Shown: one piece after another, positions 35,154 to 44,352 of the stretch | How the letters are laid out: the number at the start of each line of letters is the position of its first letter | Position numbering within the stretch: the stretch's first letter is position 1 | Source of the DNA: Leptospiraceae bacterium | Lineage (GTDB): Bacteria > Spirochaetota > Leptospiria > Leptospirales > Leptospiraceae | Direction: 5' to 3' | NCBI GenBank assembly: GCA_022402465.1 | Contig: JAKRSH010000007.1 | Location: 124,001 to 188,000, forward strand | Length of the DNA: 64,000 bases | Notes under the pieces: generated by a model | Database searches by the model: none | What the model saw: only the letters and a program-made list of their open reading frames with translations | Told to the model about the DNA's origin: nothing | Program-made: the position numbers and the translations under genes

Positions 35154-36011
35154 ATGAAAAATGAAAAAGAAATATTAGAAGCGCAAATACTACTAGATCA
35201 AATTAATAAAGAGTTAGAAGAATCACCTTGGTCCATTCCTACAGTTACACAAGCGGATATAATTAAAAATCCAGCCTCTCTTTCGCATCTCATTTATCTT
35301 TTAACGAATATCTCACTAACTCATAAGGAAGCTCGCATTCTCTTAGATAAAACTTTTGAGATGAGAATTGCGATGTCCAAATGCCTTAACCGTCCTGTAG
35401 ATTTTCGAGTTTCTTTACTCGATCTTTTGATCAATGAAAAAGATTTTATCCACAATCCAAAAGTAATTGAGATAAAATTGTACCTCGAACAAGAAAGAAA
35501 AACAGTAATTGATTACTTAACAGGTTTATACAACAAAAGATATTTTGATGATGCACTGATCCGTGAATTCAACCAAGCTAAAAGGCATAAGAGAAATCTA
35601 TCAATACTCTTGATCGACATAGATGATTTCAAAAAAGTCAACGACACCTATGGTCATGGAATGGGAGATGAGGTATTGAAGAATCTTGCAATAATTATTC
35701 AGAAGAATACAAGAAAGGAAGATACAATTTGTCGCACTGGTGGTGAGGAATTTACACTTTTGCTTCCAGACACTCCAAGCGAAGGTGCCTTCAAAGTAGG
35801 TGAAAAGATTCGAATTGAATTCAATAATGAAAAACTAGGAAGTGATTTTCTTTCCTTTTCTGGGGGAGTTTCTGTCTTTCCTATAGATTCTGATAAGGCA
35901 GAAGAAATTGTATATTTAGCAGACAAGGCTATGTATTATTCTAAGTATTTGGGTAAAAATCAAATTTCCATTATGAATCCAAACATTCGAGAAAAAACAA
36001 TCCTTTTGTAA
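35154..36011 (+). CDS. Diguanylate cyclase (GGDEF domain)
   Basis: 285 residues. The C-terminal GGDEF domain (about 118-280) has LLIDIDDFKKVNDTYGHGMGD and active-site GGEEF at 196-200, a functional variant. An RxxD allosteric I-site (RKED, 187-190) lies five residues before it, so product inhibition by c-di-GMP is expected. The N-terminal 115 residues are helical, with no TM or known sensor fold that I recognise. Soluble. Makes c-di-GMP from two GTP. Confidence 0.9.
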   Translation: MKNEKEILEAQILLDQINKELEESPWSIPTVTQADIIKNPASLSHLIYLLTNISLTHKEARILLDKTFEMRIAMSKCLNRPVDFRVSLLDLLINEKDFIHNPKVIEIKLYLEQERKTVIDYLTGLYNKRYFDDALIREFNQAKRHKRNLSILLIDIDDFKKVNDTYGHGMGDEVLKNLAIIIQKNTRKEDTICRTGGEEFTLLLPDTPSEGAFKVGEKIRIEFNNEKLGSDFLSFSGGVSVFPIDSDKAEEIVYLADKAMYYSKYLGKNQISIMNPNIREKTILL

Positions 36012-36077
36012 TATTTCTATTTCAATATCAATAAAATTCCTCTTGATCTTTTTGTTTTCTAATGAAAACTTAGAAAC

Positions 36078-36449
36078 ATGAAAAGATACCTAACAATTTT
36101 ACTATTCCTTTTTTCCTTAGTGGGTCTTGCACATTGTTCTGATAAAAGCAAGCCTGGTTACTTTTTCAAGCCTGCAACGAATCCAAACACAGACCTTCGT
36201 AAATTAGAAATCGATACTATCCGAGTAGGTGATTCCTTAGTGAAAGCAACTGCTGTCTTAGGAAAGCCAACAGAAAAAACTTCAACCCAAGCTGGAACTA
36301 CAATGATTTGGTGGTTTATTTCTACAGACTACCAAGAAGACTCCTACCAAACACTAAAAGACAAACCTAAAGAAACAGAAGGTTATAAATTTTTGAAATT
36401 GGTTTTTGATCCCAAAGGAATCATTACTTCCAAGGAATTTGAACTTTAG
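36078..36449 (+). CDS. BamE/OmlA-like small lipoprotein
   Basis: 123 residues with a lipobox GLAHC (Cys20). The mature part has RVGDSLVKATAVLGKPTEKTS followed by WWF and a final beta strand (FLKLVFDPKGIITSKEF), the signature of the SmpA/OmlA/BamE fold (xVGxxxxxVxxxLGxP). BamE proteins assist outer-membrane protein assembly, but many small lipoproteins share this fold. Three bases upstream of the SDR at 36453, so probably co-transcribed with it and the epimerase. Confidence 0.7.
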   Translation: MKRYLTILLFLFSLVGLAHCSDKSKPGYFFKPATNPNTDLRKLEIDTIRVGDSLVKATAVLGKPTEKTSTQAGTTMIWWFISTDYQEDSYQTLKDKPKETEGYKFLKLVFDPKGIITSKEFEL

Positions 36450-36452
36450 ATC

Positions 36453-37160
36453 ATGACTGAACATAAAGTTGCTATTGTAACGGGTGGCAATCGTGGAATT
36501 GGTTTCGAAGTTTGCCGACAACTTGGCAAGCTTGGTTACCATGTAATCCTAACATCTCGTAAGAAGAAGCGTGGCAAAGATGCCGCCAAAAAATTAAAAA
36601 AGGAAGGTTACTCAGTAAAATTCAAAGAATTGAATATAACCGATCCTGAAAGCATTCGATCTTTTATAAAATGGGCCAAAAAGAAGTTGGATACTATTGA
36701 TGTTCTTGTGAACAATGCCGGAGTATTTTTAGATAATCCTAATGAATCAGCACTATCAATCAATCAAAAGACCATCAAGAAGACTTTAGATACGAATTTT
36801 TATGGAACATTTCATCTATCCCAAGGAATCATTAATCTTATGATTAATAGTGGTTATGGTAGAGTTGTAAATGTTTCCTCTGGAATGGGTCAATTATCAA
36901 ATATGAATGGGGGCTATCTTGGTTACCGAGTTTCCAAAACTGCTGTCAATGCTCTTACAAGAATTCTTGCTGAGGAAGTAAAAGGGCAAAATATTTTAAT
37001 CAATTCTGTGTGCCCTGGTTGGGTCAAGACCCGAATGGGTGGAGAGAATGCAACACGCTCTACTGAAGAAGGCGCAGATACAATAACATGGCTAGCTACC
37101 CTTCCCGAAGAAGGTCCTAGTGGTGGATTCTTCCGCGATCGCAAGCCCATAGAGTGGTAA
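36453..37160 (+). CDS. SDR family oxidoreductase (carbonyl-reductase-like)
   Basis: 235 residues. Classical SDR motifs: VTGGNRGIGFEV (about 9-20), NNAG (about 89-92), Ser near SSGMG, YRVSK (active Tyr and Lys), then NSVCPGWVKTRMGG. It resembles plant/animal carbonyl-reductase-type SDRs using NADP(H). Second gene of a tight trio with a BamE-like lipoprotein and an NAD-dependent epimerase (10 bases downstream). Substrate unknown. Confidence 0.88.
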   Translation: MTEHKVAIVTGGNRGIGFEVCRQLGKLGYHVILTSRKKKRGKDAAKKLKKEGYSVKFKELNITDPESIRSFIKWAKKKLDTIDVLVNNAGVFLDNPNESALSINQKTIKKTLDTNFYGTFHLSQGIINLMINSGYGRVVNVSSGMGQLSNMNGGYLGYRVSKTAVNALTRILAEEVKGQNILINSVCPGWVKTRMGGENATRSTEEGADTITWLATLPEEGPSGGFFRDRKPIEW

Positions 37161-37170
37161 TTCATTCATT

Positions 37171-38190
37171 TTGAAACCAAAAAAAATTTTAATAACAGGT
37201 GCTGGCGGATTCATTGGAAGATCTTTGATTCGCAAAGCACTTTCCATAGGTGCAAAAGTCGTAGCCTTGGAGATAGATCCAAGTAGAGCGGAACAAATTC
37301 GATCAGACTTTAAAATTGATGTTGTACTTGGAAGTCTCTTGGATCATAACAATCGCAGCCAGGCACTCAATGGTGTTGATACTGTCATTCATACAGCAGC
37401 CATTATGAAAGAGTCGGGCTCTATAGAAGAATTTCGAAGAACCAATGTGGATGCAAGCTACCAACTTGCAGATGAAGCAAGGAAATCTAAGGCAAAGGTA
37501 TTTGTTCATTTATCTTCTGTTATGGTTTATGGATTTCATTATCCTCCTTATGTAACAGAGACTGGTCCTCTTCGAGGGGAAGAAAACCCATACTGCCAAA
37601 CAAAAATTGAAGGTGAAGCTGCTCTTATGCCTTTGAATTCACCCAAAAAATTTGGAGTGATCATCATTCGTCCTGGAGATGTTTATGGTCCTGGTTCAGA
37701 GCCTTGGGTGACTAGACCATTGGAAATTATGGATAAAGGGCTTTTTGCCTTGCCTAGCGGTGGAAAGGGGATAATGAACCTTACCTATGTTGATAATCTA
37801 GCAGATGCTATCTTCTTAGCAATTGAGCAAAATGCCTTTGGTGAAATTTTCAATATCACAGATGGTAAGGCTATCACTTGGGCTGAATACTTCCGCACTC
37901 TCGCCCAGATTTCCGGAAGACCGCAACCTAAATCATTACCGTATATTCTTTCCAAAGGTTTGGTTCATGTTGTAGGATCCTTTTATAAAATCATCGGATC
38001 TAAATCTCCAGTTACTGCTGAGGGTGTAGATTTTATCAACCGTCCCCACCCTGTTTCCATAGAAAAAGCTCGAAAGGTTTTGGGATTTACTCCAAAACTT
38101 AGCTATGAGCAAGGCTTGGAGAAAATTAAGGAATGGTTGGATGCTGAAGGTCTTATCTTGGATTCTAAGAATTCAAAAATCAGAAACTAA
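37171..38190 (+). CDS. NAD-dependent epimerase/dehydratase (extended SDR)
   Basis: 339 residues, TTG start ten bases after the SDR stop. TGAGGFIGRSL (about 8-18) Rossmann loop, LSSVMVYG, active-site YCQTK, and the extended-SDR RPGDVYGPGSEPWVTRP block. The C-terminal part matches 3-beta-hydroxysteroid dehydrogenase/isomerase and NAD-epimerase families, so it may act on a sterol-like or sugar-nucleotide substrate. Likely same transcript as the two genes before it. Confidence 0.87.
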   Translation: MKPKKILITGAGGFIGRSLIRKALSIGAKVVALEIDPSRAEQIRSDFKIDVVLGSLLDHNNRSQALNGVDTVIHTAAIMKESGSIEEFRRTNVDASYQLADEARKSKAKVFVHLSSVMVYGFHYPPYVTETGPLRGEENPYCQTKIEGEAALMPLNSPKKFGVIIIRPGDVYGPGSEPWVTRPLEIMDKGLFALPSGGKGIMNLTYVDNLADAIFLAIEQNAFGEIFNITDGKAITWAEYFRTLAQISGRPQPKSLPYILSKGLVHVVGSFYKIIGSKSPVTAEGVDFINRPHPVSIEKARKVLGFTPKLSYEQGLEKIKEWLDAEGLILDSKNSKIRN

Positions 38191-38307
38191 TTTTCATTTT
38201 TCTTTCTTTATTTTAAACTCAAGCACTCTAACAATCCTCAGAATATAAAGTTCTATACAAAAAGCCTATTTCGAATGGAAATGGTAGAAAAACGTTTAGG
38301 AAATCTC

Positions 38308-38721
38308 ATGGAAAGAACATTCATAATGCTAAAACCCGATGCTGTTAAAAACGGTCATATCGGAAATATTCTTGCACATATTCAGAAAGAAGGCTTTAAA
38401 ATCAAAGGATTGAAAATGCTTACTCTTTCAAACCACGATGCAAAACAATTTTATAAAGTACACTCTGCACGTCCTTTTTACAATGATCTTTGCTCTTATA
38501 TGGCTAGTGGTCCAATTGTAGCAGCTGTCTTAGAAAGAGACAATGCTGTCCTTCATTGGAGAGATGTAATTGGCGCAACTGATCCAAAAGAAGCGAAAGA
38601 AGGTACAATTCGTAAATTGTATGCTGAAAGCAAAGAAGCCAATGCTGTTCATGGTTCTGACTCTGTTGATAATGCTGATTTCGAAATTAGCTTTTTCTTC
38701 AAGAACTACGAATTGGTTTAA
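38308..38721 (+). CDS. ndk: Nucleoside diphosphate kinase
   Basis: Start set at ATG 38308: AGGA is well placed and the protein then begins [20 protein letters not shown], the normal NDK N-terminus, with 137 residues. The upstream ATGs (38275, 38281) would add 11 unconserved residues. The phosphohistidine is H115 in [23 protein letters not shown] is also typical. It equilibrates NTP pools. A hairpin follows its stop. Confidence 0.97.
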   Translation: MERTFIMLKPDAVKNGHIGNILAHIQKEGFKIKGLKMLTLSNHDAKQFYKVHSARPFYNDLCSYMASGPIVAAVLERDNAVLHWRDVIGATDPKEAKEGTIRKLYAESKEANAVHGSDSVDNADFEISFFFKNYELV

Positions 38722-38729
38722 TAACTTAT

Positions 38730-38766
38730 AAGACCTTACTTTAGAAATTCACTTGAGTAAGGTCTT
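38730..38766. terminator. Hairpin after ndk
   Basis: AAGACCTTACT, 15-base loop, AGTAAGGTCTT: a perfect 11-bp stem starting eight bases after the ndk stop and ending eight bases before the next start codon. No T-tract, so its efficiency as a terminator is uncertain; it may instead separate expression levels of the two genes. Confidence 0.5.
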
Positions 38767-38774
38767 CTCTAGCA

Positions 38775-39728
38775 ATGGAAGACAAGCGAACCAAATTTTT
38801 ACAAACATTTCAATTCCTCCAACAAAATTTCAATCAATTTCTAATCTCTGAAATCTTCCCTCTCATAGAATTAAATTCTCATCCTACTCTAGCAAAGGCT
38901 ATGATTTATAGTCTTAAAGCAGGTGGCAAAAGAATCCGTCCTATTCTAACAATATCTTCCTATCATTCAGGAAAGCCGTTTAATATAGATTCCATTAACA
39001 AAAGTATTCTATTGCTTGCATGCGCAACTGAAATGATACATACCTATTCATTGATTCATGATGATCTTCCTTCTATGGATGATGATGATTTGCGTAGGGG
39101 CATACCAACTTTACATAAACAATTTTCTGAGAGTACAGCGATACTTGCTGGGGATGCTTTGAATTCATTTGGTTTCTATCTATGTTCCTTAGTGGAATCG
39201 GATTCCAATGACAGAAATCTGATTTCAGACCTAATCAAAATTCTACACAAAGGTGCTGGAATGTCTGGCATGGTTTCTGGTCAAATGGAAGATCTTGAGA
39301 TGGAGGGAAATGATGTTTTTCTCAGAAATCAAAGCTTAACTACGAAAGAAGAAATCCTATTCAGAATTCATAAACGAAAAACAGGGGAACTTATTTTAGC
39401 ATCTCTGCTTTTAGGAAATAGACTAAGAGCAGACCACTTCAATCGCTTGGAAGAAATTGAGACTTATGGTAAGAAAATTGGGCTCCTTTTTCAACTAACA
39501 GATGATATATTGGATACTGAAGGTTCGAGTCAAGAACTTGGGAAGACTCCTGGCAAAGATTTGGAAAGTGGTAAACTTACATATATCTCGCTTTATGGTT
39601 TAGATGAATCTAAAAAGAAAAGAGATCTTTTGATTGAAGAACTCGTTCAAATTGGACAGAAACTAGAATCGGAGGAAGAGTTTTTCTTTAAGAATCTCCC
39701 CGTTTACATTGGCTCAAGAAAAAATTAG
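38775..39728 (+). CDS. Polyprenyl (farnesyl/geranylgeranyl) diphosphate synthase
   Basis: 317 residues, trans-prenyltransferase fold. First Asp-rich motif HDDLPSMDDDDLRRG, second FQLTDDILD, plus GGKRIRP near the front and GDALNSFGF. It condenses isopentenyl diphosphate with allylic diphosphates. The DDxxxxD spacing is as in bacterial IspA/GGPPS; chain length is not certain. The last 20 bases overlap the tlyA start. Confidence 0.92.
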   Translation: MEDKRTKFLQTFQFLQQNFNQFLISEIFPLIELNSHPTLAKAMIYSLKAGGKRIRPILTISSYHSGKPFNIDSINKSILLLACATEMIHTYSLIHDDLPSMDDDDLRRGIPTLHKQFSESTAILAGDALNSFGFYLCSLVESDSNDRNLISDLIKILHKGAGMSGMVSGQMEDLEMEGNDVFLRNQSLTTKEEILFRIHKRKTGELILASLLLGNRLRADHFNRLEEIETYGKKIGLLFQLTDDILDTEGSSQELGKTPGKDLESGKLTYISLYGLDESKKKRDLLIEELVQIGQKLESEEEFFFKNLPVYIGSRKN

Positions 39729-40473
39729 ATTAGATGATCTTCTTGTTGAAAGAGGATTAGCAGAATCACGAACTTTTGCTCAATCTCTCATTCTCTCAGG
39801 TTCAGTTCTTGTAGATGACCAAGTACAAACTAAATCGGGATTCTTATTCTCTCCTAGAGTAGCAATCCGAATCAAAGAAAAAATTAAAAATTATGTTTCA
39901 AGGGCTGCACACAAACTTTTAGGTGCTTTACAAAATTTTCCAGAATTTCCTATCTCTTCTCAATATTGTATAGATTTGGGTGCCTCAACAGGGGGCTTCA
40001 CTCAGGTCTTGCTAGAGAAAGGCGCTAATAAAGTTTTGGCAGTTGATGTTGGTTATGGACAATTAGAAGAAAGGATACGCCAGAATCAGCGAGTAGAGAT
40101 TCTAGATAGATTTCATTTCAAGAATTTGCAATGGGAAAATATTCATCAGGATGGAAATTCTATTTCAATTACAGCTGATCTTAGTTTCATATCTATCGAA
40201 AATGTTTTCCTTAAACTGCAAGAACTATATACTTCGAATAATCAAGTTAAAATCCATGCTTTGCTTATGGTTAAACCTCAATTTGAGTTAGGTGGGGAAT
40301 ATTTAGAGAAAGGAATCGTTAAAGATAAAAAAAATTCCATAAAAATACTTCTTAAATTGATTCGCTTAGCTCGAGAAAAGTATAAAGCAAAATTTTATGG
40401 AATATCAAGATCTAATATTCTAGGAACTGAAGGCAATCAGGAATACTTTATTTATCTTTCTTGGGGTTTGTAA
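39709..40473 (+). CDS. tlyA: TlyA family RNA 2'-O-methyltransferase / hemolysin-like
   Basis: 254 residues from a TTG start inside the end of the prenyl synthase gene. N-terminal S4 RNA-binding domain (about 5-65, LDDLLVERGLAESRTFAQSLILSGSVLVD), then an FtsJ/RrmJ-type SAM-binding core with DLGASTGGFTQVLLEKGA (about 87-104) and MVKPQFELGG. TlyA methylates ribose in 16S and 23S rRNA and has been reported as a hemolysin in several pathogens. The 3' end overlaps the convergent signalling gene by 22 bases. Confidence 0.93.
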   Translation: MAQEKIRLDDLLVERGLAESRTFAQSLILSGSVLVDDQVQTKSGFLFSPRVAIRIKEKIKNYVSRAAHKLLGALQNFPEFPISSQYCIDLGASTGGFTQVLLEKGANKVLAVDVGYGQLEERIRQNQRVEILDRFHFKNLQWENIHQDGNSISITADLSFISIENVFLKLQELYTSNNQVKIHALLMVKPQFELGGEYLEKGIVKDKKNSIKILLKLIRLAREKYKAKFYGISRSNILGTEGNQEYFIYLSWGL

Positions 40474-41474
40474 GGAACCAAAATTTCTAGACATGTTCCA
40501 GCATCACCATTGAGCATAGAGTCTGCTTGAATGATTTGCGCCATGGATTTAATTAAGTATAAACCTAAAGAATTAGGATTCTCCATGATTTCTTCTGTCA
40601 ATTGAGAAGTTGCTATGTTATTGAAACCCAAACCATTATCTTTAATCTGTAGGCAGAAGTGTTCCTTATTTGGCTTGATTGTAAGTTTTACGGAGATAGT
40701 TGAATTGACATGGTCTGGTGTGAATGCATATTTAATTGCATTTGAAACAGCTTCGAAAATGATTATGCCTAGTGGAATAGCAACTTTTTCTTCTAAATCT
40801 AGGGAATAAATATCTATTTGAATATTAATTTGGTATTCAACATTCTTTTTAAATTTATCCCAAGTATAATAAATTATTCGAGAAAAGTATTCTTTAGAAT
40901 CTATTTTAAATAAACCATTGGAATCTTCTTTGGCTAAGCTATAAAATAAATTAATTCCATGAAATCTTACAATATCATTTAAAAATTCGACCTTATCACT
41001 TATGCTTTCAAATTGTTCGGGATGGTTCTTCATCCAATCTGATACTGGATGGTAGTAATTTTGGTTGAGTAAGTAGTTGTTTTTTTTGCAATATCTATCT
41101 GTAAATATTCTATCCAAGGCCCTAGAGACTGCTACCTCAAGTTCATTGGAGAAAAATGGTTTGGATACAAAACCATAACACCAGGTTTGGTCTGAACGCA
41201 ATCTAGTATTAGAATCTATATTTCCTGTAACTATTACGATGGGAATTTGGAAACGATTCCAAAGGGTTTGTGCTGTTTCAAGACCATCCAAGCCACCTTC
41301 TAATTGTATGTCCATGACAACTAAATCCGGAGCCTTCTCTGTGGAAATTTGAAAAGCTTCATCACCCGATGGAACTACCATAATTACATGATAGCCTATG
41401 TGTTCTAACCTTCTACGAATATTCATTCCTATGAAGGCTTCATCCTCAACTACAAGGATGTTAATCATTCCCAT
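40452..41474 (-). CDS. Receiver domain fused to HATPase without a visible phosphoacceptor His
   Basis: 340 residues. Receiver domain 1-120 with D10/D11-type acids (VVEDEA), D55 in VVMDIQLEGG and Lys in FVSKPF. From about 140 the protein resembles HisKA_2/HWE-family kinases: N-box EAVSNAIKYA and G-box IKDNGLGFN with NSLGLYLIKSM. The dimerisation helix, which should carry the HHRVKNN-type His, reads DKVEFLNDIVRFHGINLFYSL and lacks that motif; only one His (FHGI) remains. It may be a receiver-controlled ATP-binding regulator, or a divergent kinase. Convergent with tlyA, overlapping 22 bases. Confidence 0.82.
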   Translation of the reverse strand: MGMINILVVEDEAFIGMNIRRRLEHIGYHVIMVVPSGDEAFQISTEKAPDLVVMDIQLEGGLDGLETAQTLWNRFQIPIVIVTGNIDSNTRLRSDQTWCYGFVSKPFFSNELEVAVSRALDRIFTDRYCKKNNYLLNQNYYHPVSDWMKNHPEQFESISDKVEFLNDIVRFHGINLFYSLAKEDSNGLFKIDSKEYFSRIIYYTWDKFKKNVEYQINIQIDIYSLDLEEKVAIPLGIIIFEAVSNAIKYAFTPDHVNSTISVKLTIKPNKEHFCLQIKDNGLGFNNIATSQLTEEIMENPNSLGLYLIKSMAQIIQADSMLNGDAGTCLEILVPYKPQER

Positions 41475-41575
41475 GACCTGATTTTAGCTTAGCTAGTTTG
41501 GGTTAAAGATATTTTGTTTGGAATGATTTTTTTTTTGATTTGACTAGAAAGTATTTTCTTTTTTATTTTGAACAA

Positions 41576-41809
41576 ATGGCTGATAAAACAAGCAAGCAAC
41601 CTGAAAACATTCCTGGCAAATTCTATGTAGATCAAAACTGTGTTCCCTGCAACGACTGTATCCATGAAGCACCAAATCTATTAAAATACAATGCAGATGA
41701 AAGTCATGTCTACTTTTTCAAACAACCTAGCACACCAGATGAAATCAAAGCTGCTAGAAATGCTATTTCTGTCTGCCCAGTGGAAGCTATTGGCGAAGAT
41801 GGAGAATAA
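41576..41809 (+). CDS. Ferredoxin, single 4Fe-4S type
   Basis: Start set at ATG 41576 (77 residues); the upstream in-frame start adds an implausible Phe/Tyr-rich stretch. Ligands C22, C25, C28 (CVPCNDC) and C67 in SVCPVEAI give a single cluster in the style of Thermotoga/Desulfovibrio ferredoxins. Acidic, soluble electron carrier. Convergent with the hydrolase gene, four bases between stops. Confidence 0.9.
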   Translation: MADKTSKQPENIPGKFYVDQNCVPCNDCIHEAPNLLKYNADESHVYFFKQPSTPDEIKAARNAISVCPVEAIGEDGE

Positions 41810-41813
41810 AGAG

Positions 41814-42719
41814 TTATTTTACTTTTAAAAATTTCTGAATCTCTACAGCTATTGTTTCTGCTTTTTCCATATGGATTGCATGTTTAGCATGCTGAATAAC
41901 AATTAACTTTGATTTATTAATCCAAGTATTCAATTTCTTCATCATAGAAACTGTCGTTAATTCATCTTTTTCGCCTACGAGAATAATTGTAGGAATATCA
42001 ATCTGCTTAGCTCTTGCACCGAAGAAAATCTCTTTTTCTCTTAGGATAGTATTTTCCGCCAAGTAGTGGTTTTTAGGAACATTCCAAGCTGAAACCAAAA
42101 TTCTTTTTAAAAACCAAGATGGTTCTGGAATTTCCGCATAATACAAATGATGCAATAATTGAATGATATCTTTTTCATTTTCAGGAAAGAGTATCTTCTT
42201 CATTTCATCACGATTTGGATGAGGGATACAAGCACTGCCAAGTAAGACAAGTCCCTTGATTTCAAATAAACTCTTGGATTGGATTGGTTCATTTTGTTCT
42301 ATTTTGTTCTGAATTACAATCTTCTGCGAAATGAGTCCGCCCATACTATGGCCAATAAGAATTAAATTCGGAGCAGCTATTTTGCGAATAGCTTCATATA
42401 AAATTTTAGCTATAACATCAATTTGGTATAAATAAGAAATTAAGGGAAGTTTACTTCTACCATAACCCGGTAAATCAGGAATTAATATTCTTCCCTTATA
42501 ATCTAAATGCTTAACTAATTTGCGGAATCCATAACATCCATCTAAAAATCCATGAATGAAAACCAATGTTGGAAGACTATTATCACCTGATCTTTCGAGG
42601 AAAAATACCGAATGTCCACCCAGGTTAATATTTCTATCAAAGAATCCCAATTCTTTCTTTAAATATTGAATGCGACTGAATTCGAAATAAGAGAAAAAAC
42701 ATCGAAATATGAATTGCAT
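41814..42719 (-). CDS. Alpha/beta hydrolase
   Basis: Start set at ATG 42719 (301 residues), since the part further upstream is antisense to the kinase gene and does not resemble a hydrolase. HGFLDG oxyanion loop, PDLPGYGRS, nucleophile elbow GHSMGG (Ser about 125), acid in GEKDELT and the final His in HAKHAIHMEKAE. N-terminus rich in Phe/Tyr/Arg, perhaps membrane-touching. Substrate unknown. Its start overlaps that of the divergent sensor gene (42709) by 11 bases. Confidence 0.85.
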   Translation of the reverse strand: MQFIFRCFFSYFEFSRIQYLKKELGFFDRNINLGGHSVFFLERSGDNSLPTLVFIHGFLDGCYGFRKLVKHLDYKGRILIPDLPGYGRSKLPLISYLYQIDVIAKILYEAIRKIAAPNLILIGHSMGGLISQKIVIQNKIEQNEPIQSKSLFEIKGLVLLGSACIPHPNRDEMKKILFPENEKDIIQLLHHLYYAEIPEPSWFLKRILVSAWNVPKNHYLAENTILREKEIFFGARAKQIDIPTIILVGEKDELTTVSMMKKLNTWINKSKLIVIQHAKHAIHMEKAETIAVEIQKFLKVK

Positions 42720-44331
42720 TGATCTTGATTTCCCTAATATTGATGTAGAAACTATGGATCTCGATGAATTAGATTTCTTAATAGAAACAACCCTCCCAAT
42801 GAATGAAGGAGTTATAATACTTGATCCTGATCTCTTTACCATTCTTCATATCAATCCAAAAATGGAAAGAATTCTTGGTTATAAATCATCAGAATTATTT
42901 GGTAAGGAATTCAATTCTTTATTAGGTGAATCAAGAAAAATTTATAAAATTTTCGAAATTTTAGGAACAACAGAAAGTAATAAGCAAATTGTTCTTTGGC
43001 AACTAATAAGTAAATCTAAGGAAGCTATAGAAATAGATTTCAGTTTTCAGTTTATTAATGGAAGAAAGGGAGGAAGTGATTTTTTAATTTTTTACATTCA
43101 AGATAAAACTGAAATATCCAATCTCCAGATTAAAATAAATTTCACTCAAAACTTACTTCGTGCCATTCGAGAAATTAAACTCTCCATTTTTCTAAATAAG
43201 TCGAAAGAAGATATCTTATATACAGCTTGTCAATCCCTTCAAAAAGCAAGAGGTTTTGATTTAGTTTGGGGGATTTTTAATAAATCTGAAAGTAATTTTT
43301 CCTTTGAATTTTCAGCAAAAACCAATTCCATAGGTAATAAATTCGATAGTATTAAAAAATTCTTTTTAGAAAACCAAAACAAGACGCCCATTTCAAAAGT
43401 TCTTAAAAACCCTTTGAACTTTCTATATTTCTATTCTAACCAAAAAGATGCGAACTTCAAAGAGTGGTATGATACTATATTAGATGGACATTATATGGAT
43501 GCACTTTGTTTTCAAATTTCCTGGAATAATAAAGTCTATGGCGCAATTGAAGTAATAAATTTTTCAAAATTCCATATTACTGAAGATGATATAAACACTT
43601 TACAAGAGTTAGGTGCAGATCTCGGATTTGCATTTTATAGTCAAGAAAATGAAGAAACCAAAGCTATCGCTCTTAAGCAAATTGAATACCAGGGAATTTT
43701 ATTAGACAACATTGAGGTTCCTATCCTTGCCTTAGACAAAAATGCAATGATAAATTATGCCAATCAATCTGCCGAGAGAGTTCTGAAATATACTTTCGCT
43801 GAAATGAAAAAATCCAAGGCTAATAATATTCTTGGACAATCTGAATCCTTTTTGGAATATCTGAGAAGACGTAGTAATACTAAAGAAATTCTAGTTTCAA
43901 ATAATCGAACATCAAGCTTTGATGCTATGCTGCATTCATCTCCCATCATTGGTGATTTTGGTGAATTCATGGGTATAATGCTTGTTCTATTTGATATTAC
44001 TGAACAGAAACAACAAGAAAATCGAATCAGAGAATCTGAGACTAAACTTCGAAATATTTTCACAGGAATGAACAATGGAATTGTAATTGTAGATAAATAT
44101 GGAAATATTAAGGATGTAGCCCCAGTATTAAAATTTTATCTATTTCAATATTTAAATTTGGAAGACAGGCAAAAACTATTTTATTTTTTACCCAATGAAG
44201 TTGCAGAATCTTTTTACAGTATAATATTGAACAGTCTTCAAACTATGAAAGTGGAAACAGCTGAATTTAAGTACAACCTTATGGAAAATGAAACATATTT
44301 TTCCGTACGTTTTATACCCATGAAAAAGTAG
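42709..44331 (+). CDS. PAS-GAF-PAS-PAS sensor module (5' part of an amber-split histidine kinase)
   Basis: 540 residues. PAS (about 25-150), GAF (about 165-310), PAS (about 325-435, QGILLDNIEVPILALDKNA) and the start of another PAS (about 445-540, RNIFTGMNNGIVIVDKYG). It ends at a TAG (44329-44331), but the same frame continues NQFEEAVMCIFSDITN, the expected end of that PAS domain, straight into the kinase at 44353. So the last PAS is cut mid-fold by one in-frame stop. No TM or signal: a cytosolic sensor. Alternative starts ATG 42754 and 42799 would avoid overlap with the hydrolase start. Confidence 0.85.
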   Translation: MNCIDLDFPNIDVETMDLDELDFLIETTLPMNEGVIILDPDLFTILHINPKMERILGYKSSELFGKEFNSLLGESRKIYKIFEILGTTESNKQIVLWQLISKSKEAIEIDFSFQFINGRKGGSDFLIFYIQDKTEISNLQIKINFTQNLLRAIREIKLSIFLNKSKEDILYTACQSLQKARGFDLVWGIFNKSESNFSFEFSAKTNSIGNKFDSIKKFFLENQNKTPISKVLKNPLNFLYFYSNQKDANFKEWYDTILDGHYMDALCFQISWNNKVYGAIEVINFSKFHITEDDINTLQELGADLGFAFYSQENEETKAIALKQIEYQGILLDNIEVPILALDKNAMINYANQSAERVLKYTFAEMKKSKANNILGQSESFLEYLRRRSNTKEILVSNNRTSSFDAMLHSSPIIGDFGEFMGIMLVLFDITEQKQQENRIRESETKLRNIFTGMNNGIVIVDKYGNIKDVAPVLKFYLFQYLNLEDRQKLFYFLPNEVAESFYSIILNSLQTMKVETAEFKYNLMENETYFSVRFIPMKK

Positions 44332-44352
44332 AATCAATTTGAAGAAGCAGTA

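Noticed and set aside
42720-42842. 41-codon extension of the hydrolase at 41814
   Set aside because: Fully antisense to the sensor gene, Ser-rich and unlike hydrolase N-termini.
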